A DNA stretch of 64,000 nt from Cytobacillus stercorigallinarum. Lineage in GTDB: Bacteria > Bacillota > Bacilli > Bacillales > Cytobacillaceae. Made by a program: the position numbers and the translations under genes. Location: contig NZ_JACSQT010000006.1 of assembly GCF_014836495.1 (NCBI RefSeq), forward strand, positions 62,001-126,000, in the 5' to 3' direction. Under the pieces are notes generated by a model, which worked only from the letters and a program-made list of their open reading frames with translations, made no database searches and had not been told where the DNA came from. Shown here in pieces: positions 53,486-62,281 of the stretch (position 1 is the first letter of the stretch; every line of letters starts with the position of its first letter).

Positions 53486-54289
53486 GTGACAACAATGAAA
53501 TTAAGTGACGGTACAAGTCTTTATTTTGAAGATGTAGGTAATGGTGAAGCGGTCATTTTTATTCATGGTGTATGGATGAGTGGGCGATTCTTTGAGAAGC
53601 AGATAGAATACTTCAAGAGTGATTATCGTGTGTTAATCCCAGATTTAAGAGGACATGGGCAATCAGAGAAAGTCCATCATGGTCATACCATTGCACAATA
53701 TGCCGAAGATATTAGACAATTTATTACCTATTTACAACTAGAGAATGTTACCCTTGTTGGCTGGTCGATGGGGGCATTTGTCATATGGGAGTACTTAAAG
53801 CAATTTGGTGATAAACATATTAAATCGACAGTAATTGTAGACGAACTTGCCTCCGATTTTAAATGGCCTGATTTCCCAATAGGTGCCTTTGATATGGAGA
53901 CTTTAACTAGTTTTATGAGAGAAGTGCAAAGAGACCAAAAAAACTTTTTAAAAGGATTTATTCCACTCATGTTTAAAAAAGAATTAAGTCCGAGCGAGTT
54001 AGATTGGATGCTTGAAGAAACGACAAGATTACCTGCTTCCGTAGCAAGTGCCATTCTGTTTGATCAATCAGTCGTTGATTATCGCAGCACCTTACCCGAT
54101 TACGACATTCCCACACTTCTTTGCTTTGGTAAGGAGGAAAAGTTGATACCAGTAGCGGCAGGCAAGCATCTTTTAAATGCTTTACCAAATGCAAAGTTGC
54201 ATATATTTGATAATAGTTGCCATTGCCCTTTTCTAGAGGAAACCGATGCCTTTAACAAAGTCGTAGATAACTATATAAAAAGTTTATAA
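53486..54289 (+). CDS. Alpha/beta hydrolase
   Basis: A 267-residue alpha/beta hydrolase. The oxyanion segment is IFIHGVWMSGRFF, followed by LIPDLRGHGQSEK, the nucleophile elbow GWSMGAFVIWEY (Ser near residue 98), the acid in FGKEEKLIPV and the His in NSCHCPFLEE. It resembles non-haem chloroperoxidase/esterase-type hydrolases; no substrate can be given. GTG at 53486 is chosen because GGGGG lies seven bases before it; the ATG at 53471 overlaps that site. Single gene with terminator. Confidence 0.83.
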   Translation: MTTMKLSDGTSLYFEDVGNGEAVIFIHGVWMSGRFFEKQIEYFKSDYRVLIPDLRGHGQSEKVHHGHTIAQYAEDIRQFITYLQLENVTLVGWSMGAFVIWEYLKQFGDKHIKSTVIVDELASDFKWPDFPIGAFDMETLTSFMREVQRDQKNFLKGFIPLMFKKELSPSELDWMLEETTRLPASVASAILFDQSVVDYRSTLPDYDIPTLLCFGKEEKLIPVAAGKHLLNALPNAKLHIFDNSCHCPFLEETDAFNKVVDNYIKSL

Positions 54290-54296
54290 AGATGAT

Positions 54297-54331
54297 AACT
54301 AGCTTTCCCTCACAGGAAGGCTAGTTTATTC
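54297..54331 (+). terminator. Terminator after the alpha/beta hydrolase
   Basis: AACTAGCTTTCC / GGAAGGCTAGTT (12-base arms, one G-T pair), 6-base loop, then TATTCTT. Confidence 0.75.
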
Positions 54332-54438
54332 TTATAAAATTTTATAGGTGAATGTCTTTGTTTTATATTTGAAAGGGTTTTCATGCTTTAGTGGCGAATA
54401 TTGTTATGAACATTTTATAAGAGAAAAGGAGTCAGAGG

Positions 54439-55215
54439 ATGGAACATATTCAATTAGATATCACTGATTATATTGCTACAATAAAATTAAATCGTCCTGA
54501 TGCGTTAAACGCATTTAATTACGAAACGTTAATTGCATTACAACAGCAAGTAGAAAATGTTCGAGCAAATCCAGAGGTGAGAGTGGTTATTTTAACTGGG
54601 ACAGGCAATCGTGCATTTAGTGTGGGTGCAGATCTTAAAGAAAGAAGAAATCTTACCGATGAGGAAGTACGGCGAAACCTTTATAAAATGGGTGATGTTT
54701 TTAATATGATTGCAGAGTTACCTCAGCCGACGATTGCAGCTATTAATGGCTTTGCGTTTGGTGGCGGCTTAGAGCTTGCGCTATGTTGTGATTTTAGGTT
54801 TGCGGCGGATGCAGCTAAAGTAGGCTTAACAGAAACCGGTCTAGCGATAATTCCTGGAGCAGGAGGAACGCAAAGGCTTCCTCGATTAATTGGTGAAACA
54901 AAAGCAATGGAATTAATACTCACAGCGAAGAGGTTAACAGCGATAGAAGCAGAGCAATACGGTATCGTAAATGAGGTGTGTAATGAAGATACATTGTTAG
55001 ATACAGTCATACAATTTGCACGTAAAATGCTTAATAACGGTCCAATTGCACTTAAACAAGCAAAGTTTGCTGTAAAACAAGGAATGAATACCGACTTACA
55101 TACAGGATTACATATAGAAAGAAAAGCTTATGAAGTGTTACTACCTACAAAAGATAGAGTGGAAGCATTACAGGCCTTTGCAGAGAAAAGAAAGCCGAAT
55201 TTCCAAGGAAACTAA
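54439..55215 (+). CDS. Enoyl-CoA hydratase (crotonase family)
   Basis: A 258-residue crotonase. Unlike the yhaR product, both catalytic glutamates are present: the first in GGGLELALCCD (equivalent to Glu144) and the second in VGLTETGLAIIPGAGGTQRL (equivalent to Glu164). The oxyanion NH groups come from FSVGADLKER and GFAFGGG. It hydrates enoyl-CoA in fatty-acid or branched-chain breakdown; the LPRLIGETKAMELILTAKRL segment is like the YngF/AUH branch. AAAGGAG precedes the ATG. It stands alone between two terminators. Confidence 0.92.
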   Translation: MEHIQLDITDYIATIKLNRPDALNAFNYETLIALQQQVENVRANPEVRVVILTGTGNRAFSVGADLKERRNLTDEEVRRNLYKMGDVFNMIAELPQPTIAAINGFAFGGGLELALCCDFRFAADAAKVGLTETGLAIIPGAGGTQRLPRLIGETKAMELILTAKRLTAIEAEQYGIVNEVCNEDTLLDTVIQFARKMLNNGPIALKQAKFAVKQGMNTDLHTGLHIERKAYEVLLPTKDRVEALQAFAEKRKPNFQGN

Positions 55216-55223
55216 TTGTTTTA

Positions 55224-55268
55224 AAAACCCTTTAACAACAATTTATTCGTTAGTTGTTAAAGGGTTTT
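55224..55268. terminator. Terminator after the enoyl-CoA hydratase gene
   Basis: AAAACCCTTTAACAAC and GTTGTTAAAGGGTTTT form a 16-bp perfect stem with a 13-base loop. Confidence 0.88.
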
Positions 55269-55317
55269 CTTGTGGAGATAATAGCGGTTGAAAAAACGAA
55301 ATCTATTTACTTCAGTA

Positions 55318-55548
55318 TCAGACATAGAAGCAGGAAAACCTAGCATACACCCTATAAAACAATATTTTCATTTGAGCAATAAGGTGATAGTAATAGATCC
55401 TTGCTTTGGATGGTGAGGTTATTTTCTCTTTTATCATATCCTTTGAGGTTACCATTTTATAATCAGTCCATTGGTTAAGGGTGAAAGGATGATGAGTAGG
55501 TTTGCGTTTAAATTCAATGTAAATGTCTTCATTAGTGGAAACAATCAT
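55318..55548 (-). CDS. Uncertain 76-aa open frame
   Basis: The frame encodes a basic, hydrophobic-ended 76-residue protein (MIVSTNEDIYIEFKRKPTHH at the start). AAAGGAAAG lies about 14 bases before the ATG, a little far. I do not recognise it. The composition looks like coding sequence in the first two thirds, while the last 25 residues (FYRVYARFSCFYV) do not. It could be a real small gene, a truncated one, or chance. The remaining 250 bases upstream to the pentapeptide gene hold nothing I can identify. Confidence 0.3.
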   Translation of the reverse strand: MIVSTNEDIYIEFKRKPTHHPFTLNQWTDYKMVTSKDMIKEKITSPSKARIYYYHLIAQMKILFYRVYARFSCFYV

Positions 55549-55805
55549 TGGCTTATGGACTTTCCTTTTCCTCTTAACAATGGTCTAACCCTTGTTGTAT
55601 CTACTCTGCATTCGGGTTCCATTTAACTATAATAATGGGGATTTCTTAGACAAACAATTTCATTTAAGATATGCGTTTTGATTATCCTATGTATCAGAAA
55701 ATGCATAAAAGTCAAGTCTTGTAAAAGAACGTGTGTTCCCTTATGTTTGTATCAAAAGTTTTTATAAATGGATTATATATTCGTTTGAAAGTAGGTAGAT
55801 ATACA

Positions 55806-56444
55806 ATGAAGCTTGACACACCAAAAATCCCTGAAGATTTAAAGGAAAAGAGATTTACAGATATTTTTTACGAAGAAGATCCGGAATTTGAAATGTGTAT
55901 GGTTACCGATTCAGAATTTGCCAACGAAGTACTTGATCGAGTCCGACTATATAAAACAGTGATTAGGAATTGTAATTTCTCAAATACGGATTTCAGGCGA
56001 ATGGATCTTACTGATGTACGCTTTGAGAATTGTAATTTATCCAATGCTAATTTGGGTAATGCCTCTATGAATCGAGTCGAGTTTATTAATTGTAAGTTAC
56101 TTGGGAGCAGATTAACAGAGTCTTATATCGGTAATACAAGATTTAGGGAATCAACTCTTAATATGGTTACGTTCGGTGACTCAAAACTTGAAAAAGTGAT
56201 TTTTGATAATGCTGCGTTAAAAAGCGCTGACATTTTTGCCTGTAAACTGAAAAAAGTAGAATTTCTTTCATGCAATCTTAATGGCGCGATCTTTGGAGAG
56301 ACACCATTAAAAGGAATTGATATAAGCTCATCCAATTTTGATTCTCTAACTGTTTCAATAGACAACTTAAAAGGGTGTATAGTATCAACGTCTCAAGCGA
56401 TACAATTTGCTTCGTTATTAGGTCTAAAAATCCGACAGTATTGA
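55806..56444 (+). CDS. Pentapeptide-repeat protein (Qnr-like length)
   Basis: A 212-residue protein made of A(D/N)LXX-type pentapeptides from about residue 55 to 195: CNFSNTDFRRMDLTDVRFEN, CNLSNANLGNASMNRVEFIN and so on (in parts). These fold as a right-handed beta-helix. The length and the tail SQAIQFASLLGLKI recall Qnr and MfpA proteins, which mimic DNA and protect gyrase, but the first 50 residues are different and acidic. The ATG at 55806 is preferred because it begins the conserved part; the ribosome site (GTAGG) is weak. Function unproven. Confidence 0.82.
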   Translation: MKLDTPKIPEDLKEKRFTDIFYEEDPEFEMCMVTDSEFANEVLDRVRLYKTVIRNCNFSNTDFRRMDLTDVRFENCNLSNANLGNASMNRVEFINCKLLGSRLTESYIGNTRFRESTLNMVTFGDSKLEKVIFDNAALKSADIFACKLKKVEFLSCNLNGAIFGETPLKGIDISSSNFDSLTVSIDNLKGCIVSTSQAIQFASLLGLKIRQY

Positions 56445-56548
56445 GCCCTTTTAACTTCGTCCTTTGATTTTAAGTCATTTAAAATCACTTATGAAGGCTT
56501 TAGTTTTTAGTTTAATACCCATTCTAGACTAACTTACATATATCTGAT

Positions 56549-56740
56549 TGGAAGTCTGTTTTAATATTTACAATAGGTCTTTTTTTATGGTTAGTCCCTT
56601 ATGAATTGATCTCATTTCTATATGACATTCGTATAGAAAATTCAAAAGCAAAGAGGTTCTTTTATGTAATAGTCACCTTAATTAACGTTTCCAGATTGTT
56701 GGCCAGACACCAAATAAAGTTTGACAATTTAAAACAATGA
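56549..56740 (+). pseudogene. Possible membrane-protein remnant
   Basis: An open stretch of 63 codons from a TTG without ribosome site. It encodes a hydrophobic, coding-like sequence (LWLVPYELISFLYDIRIEN, FFYVIVTLINVSRLLARH). Neighbouring frames have stops. A hairpin terminator follows at 56772. I see it as the 3' part of a lost gene; it could also be chance. Confidence 0.3.
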
Positions 56741-56771
56741 CTGATCATTTATAAAAGTTTATTGACTTTAT

Positions 56772-56802
56772 ATCCTATTAGCATAATCTAATAGGATTTC
56801 TT
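56772..56802 (+). terminator. Terminator before the Lrp-family gene
   Basis: ATCCTATTAG / CTAATAGGAT (10-bp perfect stem), 6-base loop, then TTCTT. Confidence 0.7.
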
Positions 56803-56897
56803 AACTAATACCCCTTTTTTATAATTCAAAAAACAATTGAACATTTGTTTTGTAAATAATATAATGTTAATAACTTAATAAAGAAAGGGATATGAGG

Positions 56898-57377
56898 ATG
56901 GATTCTTTCGATTACAAAATAATTGAGGCTCTAATGACAAACGGTAGGGTTACATGGGCTGAATTATCTTCTCAAATTGGATTATCTGCTCCAGCAATTG
57001 CAGATCGTGTTAATCGTTTATTTAGCAATCAGGTAATTAAAGAGCTTGGGGCTATGGTAAATAGTGAAAGTGTAGGGACAGAGTGTACTGCATTTGTAAC
57101 AGTTTCATTAGAAAGACCAAAATACAGGGAAGGTTTTCTACAACTTGTCACAAATTTAGATGAAGTGCAAGAATGTCATCATATTGCAGGGGAAGACGAT
57201 TATTTATTGAAAATTCGTTGTCGAAATACAAAGGATTTAGACAGAGTAATAAGTTATGAAATTAAAAGTCTTGTTGGCGTACTTAGAACAAAAACCGCAA
57301 TTGTAATGGATACAACAAAAGAAACTTTTCGTATCCCACTGCAAAAAGATAAATTTAATAAAACAGGTGAAGATTAA
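56898..57377 (+). CDS. Lrp/AsnC family transcriptional regulator
   Basis: A 159-residue regulator. The N-terminal helix-turn-helix (residues ~5-50) reads DYKIIEALMTNGRVTWAELSSQ then IGLSAPAIADRVNRLF; the C-terminal RAM domain (about 65-145) has QECHHIAGEDDYLLKIRC, the Lrp ligand region. The ATG at 56898 is eight bases after AAAGGG; the ATG at 56892 is too close. The stop is directly followed by the start of a LysE-type exporter gene, so it very likely controls that exporter in response to an amino acid. Confidence 0.92.
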   Translation: MDSFDYKIIEALMTNGRVTWAELSSQIGLSAPAIADRVNRLFSNQVIKELGAMVNSESVGTECTAFVTVSLERPKYREGFLQLVTNLDEVQECHHIAGEDDYLLKIRCRNTKDLDRVISYEIKSLVGVLRTKTAIVMDTTKETFRIPLQKDKFNKTGED

Positions 57378-57992
57378 ATGTTCGGGGAAATGTTAATTAA
57401 GGGACTTATTATAGGAGTGAGTATTGCTGCTCCAGTTGGACCGATTGGAATTTTATGTATTCGTCGAACAATTGAGCATGGTAGATTCGTTGGTTTTGTC
57501 TCTGGTTTAGGAGCCGCAACAGCTGATGCATTATATGGTTTAATTGCTGGCTTTGGTTTGGCTATTATTACCAATTTCTTAATTGAGCAGCAGTTTTGGC
57601 TTCAGCTTATTGGTAGTACTTTCTTATGTTACTTGGGAGTGAAAATATTCTTTTCAAGACCTTCTAATAAATCAGCTAAAGCAAAAGGCAACAAACCTTT
57701 TACAGCTTACGCATCTACCTTTTTTTTAACTATAACTAACCCAGTAACTATTTTATCATTCATTGCCATTTTTTCCGGCCTCGGAATTACAAATAATTAC
57801 ACAACTACACTTAGTTTAATTTTAGTGTTAGGAGTATTTTTGGGTTCAGCATTATGGTGGCTATTGCTAAGTAACATTGCAGGAATAGTAACGAACCGTA
57901 TGAAAAGTTTTTCTTTAAGTTTCGTTAATCGCATTTCGGGATTAATATTATTATTGTTTGGTTTATATGGCTTTATGGTTTGGGTGGGTTAA
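57378..57992 (+). CDS. LysE/RhtB family amino-acid exporter
   Basis: A 204-residue membrane protein with six helices. The LysE signature AAPVGPIGILCIRRTIEHGRFVGF (in parts) lies near residue 18, followed by GLGAATADALYGLIAGFG and NPVTILSFIAIFSGLG. Its ATG directly follows the stop of the Lrp-type gene, so the two are translated together. It exports an amino acid that cannot be named from sequence. The terminator at 58033-58077 closes the operon. Confidence 0.92.
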   Translation: MFGEMLIKGLIIGVSIAAPVGPIGILCIRRTIEHGRFVGFVSGLGAATADALYGLIAGFGLAIITNFLIEQQFWLQLIGSTFLCYLGVKIFFSRPSNKSAKAKGNKPFTAYASTFFLTITNPVTILSFIAIFSGLGITNNYTTTLSLILVLGVFLGSALWWLLLSNIAGIVTNRMKSFSLSFVNRISGLILLLFGLYGFMVWVG

Positions 57993-58032
57993 CCTTCCAT
58001 AAGGAGCTTATGAAAACAGTTTTTAAAAAGGA

Positions 58033-58077
58033 AAAAAGCTACCATTTTACAATCTTTATTCAAAACGTTAGCTTTTT
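58033..58077 (+). terminator. Terminator after the Lrp-LysE operon
   Basis: AAAAAGCTA (58033-58041) pairs with TAGCTTTTT (58069-58077). A 62-codon frame across it was rejected as a gene. Confidence 0.65.
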
Positions 58078-58274
58078 GTATCTTGTACGAAATTATAAAG
58101 CTACAAAAGTCCAAAAAGGTGTACCATCTAACACTCTTTATATTTATAGAAAAGACATACATTTAGTAGTAGCAAAATGTTTTATTTTTGTGTTTTAATT
58201 TTTACAATATAATATTCATTTAATTTGTATAATATTAATAATTAATAACAATAGGCTTCTGTGAAATAGAGCAC

Positions 58275-58859
58275 CTAAATATATATATCTATATTTTTAA
58301 TTTTCTTTACACAAATAGCTATTAGTAATCCAATAATGGACCCAATAATACAAATTAAGGTATTAATATATTGGGGGAAGTCACCAAATATATAATAAGT
58401 CCCTCTATCCTCAATACACATTTTGACGGCTGTATACATTAGAAAACCAGCACCTAAATAAACTATGAATCGGTATCTTTCTACTAGTGATAATAAAAAG
58501 TGGCTTCCAAACAGAATGATAGGTATTGATATTAATATTCCATAAAAAATAGGTATAATCCCCTCTGTTACACTCGTTAAAGCTATTACATTGTCTATTG
58601 ACATTGCAAAATCAGAAATGATAATAACTTTTAGTACATCCCAAAAACTAGAGTTTTTTTTATAATGGTTATCATGTAATTCATTCTTTTGTATAATAAG
58701 ATAAAGCGATTCTCATTAAAATAAAACCACCAATCATCTGTATAAAGGGGAGAATTAAAAGGTTTATTATTATTGTAGAAGATATAATCCGAAGTAGTAG
58801 GCCCCCACCATACCATACAATATTACTTTCTTTTGCTGATTAAAGAGAGATAAAACCAT
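58275..58859 (-). pseudogene. TerC/YjbE-family membrane protein, truncated and frameshifted
   Basis: Three frames in turn encode parts of one YjbE-like TerC protein. The first, from about 58859, reads FNQQKKVILYGMVGA. After a one-base shift near 58800 comes LLLRIISSTIIINLLILP through FILMRIALSYYTKE. After a second shift near 58683 come SSFWDVLKVIIISDFAMSID and the intact C-terminal half to 58275, with IPIILFGSHFLLSLVERYRF and YLGAGFLMYTAVKM. The first ~30 residues, with the GGDNA metal motif, are absent. TerC/YjbE proteins are linked to metal export. The intact 109-codon 3' frame should not be taken as a gene. Confidence 0.8.
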
Positions 58860-58868
58860 AAGAAATTA

Positions 58869-58904
58869 AGCTGTATGGCCAAAATCGAAGTGAAAAATAC
58901 AGCT
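58869..58904. repeat. Inverted repeat between the two pseudogenes
   Basis: AGCTGTAT (58869-58876) and ATACAGCT (58897-58904) can form an 8-bp hairpin at the edge of the TerC remnant. Confidence 0.4.
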
Positions 58905-58982
58905 ACTGGACATTTATTTGTAACTCTTTCGTAGTTTCTAGAAATTAAAATAGAATGAGTAGATTTAAGGAGGGAAAAAAAC

Positions 58983-60032
58983 ATGAAAAAATTATGCAAT
59001 TTATTGGCAATTAGTTTATTATGAGTATGTAAGGTATTTGACCCTGTACCAAAAGAATCAGTGCTAGCAGATGGTCATAGTGTTAGTGGCTCATACGGCA
59101 GGAGAACTATACCTTATATGTGCCATCATCTTATGAAGGGAGTGATTAAGTTCCGTTAATGGTGATGTTGCATGACTGCACGCAAGCTGTTAGTCAATTT
59201 GCGACATGTCAAAAATGAATGCGCTTTCATAAGGGGGTTTTCTCGTTTTATCCTAATAAAAGTGCTTCTGCTAATAACAATAATTATTGGAATTGGTTTG
59301 AAGAGAGATGGCGGGCCTAGTATCTTTGCAGGAAAGATTTGCGCCAATATTTTGCGATATAACAAAGTCTATAGGGTTATCAGCTGGGGAAGGGATGCTA
59401 TTTTAGAAGCAACTGATCCAGAAGTGTTTTGTTGGTACGGGTTTAGAGTATAAAGCAGCGAAGAATACCGGTAATTGGAATCACTTCGAACAAAACAGAG
59501 TGGAGAGCGATTTTTAACCAAATGAAACAGAAAAAATCAGTGCCTGTCGGTTAAACTTACAAGGTTGAAAAATATAAGACTACTGAAAATAGGGTCTTAT
59601 GCTGAAGGTAACTATTCAAAAGTTTTTGTAGGGAGCTCGTTGCTGATGGGGTGGGGGGAGTAACAATAAAAGTGGTTGACAAGTGGATGTATAAAGGCAC
59701 GTATCGAGGCATCCTTTCATTTGATACAACGAGTGTACAAGAAGGTTACCACATAGCGAAAACCCAGGTGTGCCTTAAGTATTGACTAGCGATGTTGGAT
59801 TAGTACTATGAATTCATATACAACGGTTACGGCGTCTAATATAGGACAAGCTACTATCCAACAAGATTCCTAAGTAGAGTCTTTGATTCCAAGCCGTTAT
59901 TAACTGTAGATGATTACTACAGAAAAAGTACAAATTCGCTTAAAAGCGAACACAACTGCAGGATTCAATGCTATTTATGTAGAATTGTATGGTGGGGAAA
60001 AGGATATCCATAAGCCGATCCATTTTAACTAA
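58983..60032 (+). pseudogene. Extracellular PHB-depolymerase/esterase-like gene, heavily degraded
   Basis: AAGGAGG and an ATG at 58983 start a signal-peptide-like MKKLCNLLAISLL that meets a stop after 13 codons. Downstream, in changing frames, are the marks of PF10503-type esterases: LYVPSSYEGSD, VPLMVMLHDCTQAVSQFATC, MNALS, GGFLVL, PNKSASANNNNYWNWFEE, PSIFAGK, GLEYKAAKNTGN and KVEKYKTTENRVL. A C-terminal region follows (GVGGVTIKVVDKWMYKG, ILSFDTTSVQEGY, then TTAGFNAIYVELYGGEK to the stop at 60030). At least five stops or shifts break it. It once encoded a secreted polyhydroxyalkanoate or related esterase. Confidence 0.78.
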
Positions 60033-60169
60033 TAATGGAAGTGGAATATCCTCAATTAATTGAAAATTTTAAATAATTAATTATGTTTAGTATTAGTTCC
60101 AATTTCATGGAATACATTCTATTTTTTAGTGTCAGATAACATAAATTTTTGGAAAATAATAAAAAGTTC

Positions 60170-60198
60170 TTGTCTCCTTAGTATTATATGTATATAAT
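60170..60198 (+). promoter_or_regulatory. Promoter of the PF04392-type ABC importer
   Basis: TTGTCT (60170-60175), 17-base spacer, TATAAT (60193-60198); transcription would start about 50 bases before the GTG. No T-box or riboswitch is seen between. Confidence 0.6.
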
Positions 60199-60255
60199 TT
60201 AATGAACCAAAGCACAAAAGCATAAAAGCGATAAAGTAAAGGGGATGAATGAATA

Positions 60256-61260
60256 GTGAAAAAGAAAAAAATGTGGAAATCATTATCGACAGCTGGATTA
60301 TTAAGTGCATTGATATTGGCAGGGTGCGGAAACTCTGAAGAAACAACGAATGAAGCAAGTGGAGAAAGCGGTGAGAAAAGCTATCAAGTCGGTATTACGC
60401 AAATCGCTGAACATCCAAGTTTAGATGCAGCATCTGTTGGCTTTCAACAAGCATTGAAGGATGAGGGATTAGAAGTAGAATTTGATACACAAATTGCCCA
60501 AGGGGATCAAAATAATAATCAATCGATTGCGAACAACTTTGTAAGTGATCAGGTGGACTTAATCTTTGCCAACTCTACACCAAGTGCACTAGGTGCATTA
60601 AATGCAACAAAGGATATCCCAATTGTGTTTACTTCAGTAACAGATGCGGTTGGGGGTGGACTTGTTGATTCCATGGAAGCACCTGGCGGAAATATTACAG
60701 GCACATTAGATAATCACCCGGACGCTATACCGAACACAGTAGAATTCATAGACAAATATTTTGATATAGAAACAATTGGTGTTGTTTATAATTCTGGTGA
60801 AGCCAACTCTGTATCGCAAATTGAGACAGTGAAAGAAGTAATAGAAGGAACGGGATTGAAATTAGCTGAAGCAACTGTTTCAACATCAGCTGAAGTAAAA
60901 CAAGCGACAGAATCATTAGTTGGTAAAGCAGATGTCCTTTATATCATTACAGATAATACAGTAGTTACAGCTCTAGAGTCAGTCGTTCAAGTGGCAACAG
61001 ATAAGAAAATTCCACTTTTTGTTGGTGAATTAGATTCTGTCGCTCGTGGCGGATTTGCTGCATACGGGTTTGATTATAATGATATCGGTTATGAAGCAGG
61101 TGTGATGGCAGCAGAAATATTAAAAGGTGAGAAAGAAGCAGGCGAAATGGATGTACAATATCCACAAAACTTAAAGCTTGTTATAAATAAAAAAGCGGCT
61201 GAAGCAATGGGTGTTGAACTAAATCCTGAATGGGAAGAATCTGCGGAATTTATTGAATAA
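60256..61260 (+). CDS. ABC importer substrate-binding lipoprotein (PF04392)
   Basis: A 334-residue lipoprotein; the signal peptide ends in LAGC with Cys24. The mature part is a type I periplasmic-binding fold of the ABC_sub_bind family: VGITQIAEHPSLDAASVGF, DLIFANSTPSALGAL and GEANSVSQIETVKE (each in part). In streptococci such a protein (TrpX) is linked to tryptophan, but other ligands occur. The GTG start has AAAGGGG about 12 bases before it and gives a normal basic N-terminus. First gene of a three-gene importer operon. Confidence 0.9.
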   Translation: MKKKKMWKSLSTAGLLSALILAGCGNSEETTNEASGESGEKSYQVGITQIAEHPSLDAASVGFQQALKDEGLEVEFDTQIAQGDQNNNQSIANNFVSDQVDLIFANSTPSALGALNATKDIPIVFTSVTDAVGGGLVDSMEAPGGNITGTLDNHPDAIPNTVEFIDKYFDIETIGVVYNSGEANSVSQIETVKEVIEGTGLKLAEATVSTSAEVKQATESLVGKADVLYIITDNTVVTALESVVQVATDKKIPLFVGELDSVARGGFAAYGFDYNDIGYEAGVMAAEILKGEKEAGEMDVQYPQNLKLVINKKAAEAMGVELNPEWEESAEFIE

Positions 61261-61306
61261 TGACAGCTATCTTAATCAGCACGACAGATGAAAGGGAGAG
61301 AGCATA

Positions 61307-62260
61307 ATGCCTTCAGCAATATTTGGCTCCATTGAAGCAGGTGCAATTTATGCATTAATGGCGTTAGGTGTATATTTATCTTTTAGAGTATTAGATTTTC
61401 CTGATTTAACTGTTGATGGTAGTTTTGTGACTGGTGGAGCAGTTGCTGCCGTTTTAATTGTAGGTGGAACGAATCCATTCTTAGCAACTATTTTAGCTTT
61501 CGTTGCCGGTTTCCTAGCTGGCAGCGTGACAGGGTTACTTCATACAAAAGGAAAGATCAATCCTTTATTATCAGGGATTATCATGATGATTGCTTTGTAC
61601 TCTATTAATCTACGCATTATGGGTAAGTCGAATATCCCGCTATTATCAGAGGAAACCGTCATTACAAAACTAACTGATTTTTGGCAAGGATTAGGTTTAG
61701 ATAGTGCTTTATCTTTCATTGGCTTTGTGCCAAAAACATGGGCAATCTTAATTCTTATGCTCATATTGGCTCTTTTTGTCAAAGTCATTATTGATTGGTT
61801 CTTGAAAACAGATATTGGTCTGGCCATTCGAGCAACAGGTAATAATGAAACAATGATTCGTAGCTTTTCAGCGAATACAGATACATTGAAAATATTAGGT
61901 CTAGGTTTATCGAACGGTTTGGTAGCTTTATCAGGTGGGTTAGTGGCACAATACAATGGTTTCAGTGATGTTGGCATGGGTATTGGGATGATTGTTATCG
62001 GACTAGCCTCTGTTATTATCGGTGAAGCGATTTTTGGCGCAAAAACAATTTTTCGAGCAACGTTAGCTGTTATCGGTGGGGCGATTCTGTATCGTATTAT
62101 AGTTACATTAGCGCTACGCGTGGAGTTCTTAGAAACGGGAGATATGAAATTGATTACGGCATTGATTGTCGTCTTCGCGCTTGTACTACCGAAGATTCTT
62201 GAGAAGCAAAAAGAGAGACAACGAAAGAAAAAGCGAATGCTTCAAGCAGGAATGGAATAA
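61307..62260 (+). CDS. ABC importer permease (LivH-like)
   Basis: A 317-residue permease with eight or more helices, starting PSAIFGSIEAGAIYALMALGVYLSF. The family block FPDLTVDGSFVTGGAVAA lies near residue 45, and GLAIRATGNNETMIRSFSANTD near 180 is the loop that contacts the ATPase. Ends in a basic tail. AAAGGGAGAG precedes the ATG, 46 bases after the lipoprotein gene. Works with the lipoprotein and the ATPase downstream. Confidence 0.9.
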   Translation: MPSAIFGSIEAGAIYALMALGVYLSFRVLDFPDLTVDGSFVTGGAVAAVLIVGGTNPFLATILAFVAGFLAGSVTGLLHTKGKINPLLSGIIMMIALYSINLRIMGKSNIPLLSEETVITKLTDFWQGLGLDSALSFIGFVPKTWAILILMLILALFVKVIIDWFLKTDIGLAIRATGNNETMIRSFSANTDTLKILGLGLSNGLVALSGGLVAQYNGFSDVGMGIGMIVIGLASVIIGEAIFGAKTIFRATLAVIGGAILYRIIVTLALRVEFLETGDMKLITALIVVFALVLPKILEKQKERQRKKKRMLQAGME

Positions 62261-62281
62261 GTAGAAGAGAGGGGTGACGAC

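Noticed and set aside
58010..58198. 62-codon frame after the LysE-type gene with GGAG before an ATG
   Set aside because: It runs across the terminator hairpin of the Lrp-LysE operon, the ribosome site is too close to the ATG, and the composition is not coding-like.
58631..58816. 61-codon frame on the minus strand
   Set aside because: It is the wrong frame over the TerC/YjbE remnant; the correct frames encode the family sequence.
59172..59453. 93-codon plus-strand frame
   Set aside because: It is a mixture of frames in the PHB-depolymerase pseudogene. Only short parts match the family.
61540..61977. 145-codon minus-strand frame
   Set aside because: Shadow of the ABC permease gene; no ribosome site.
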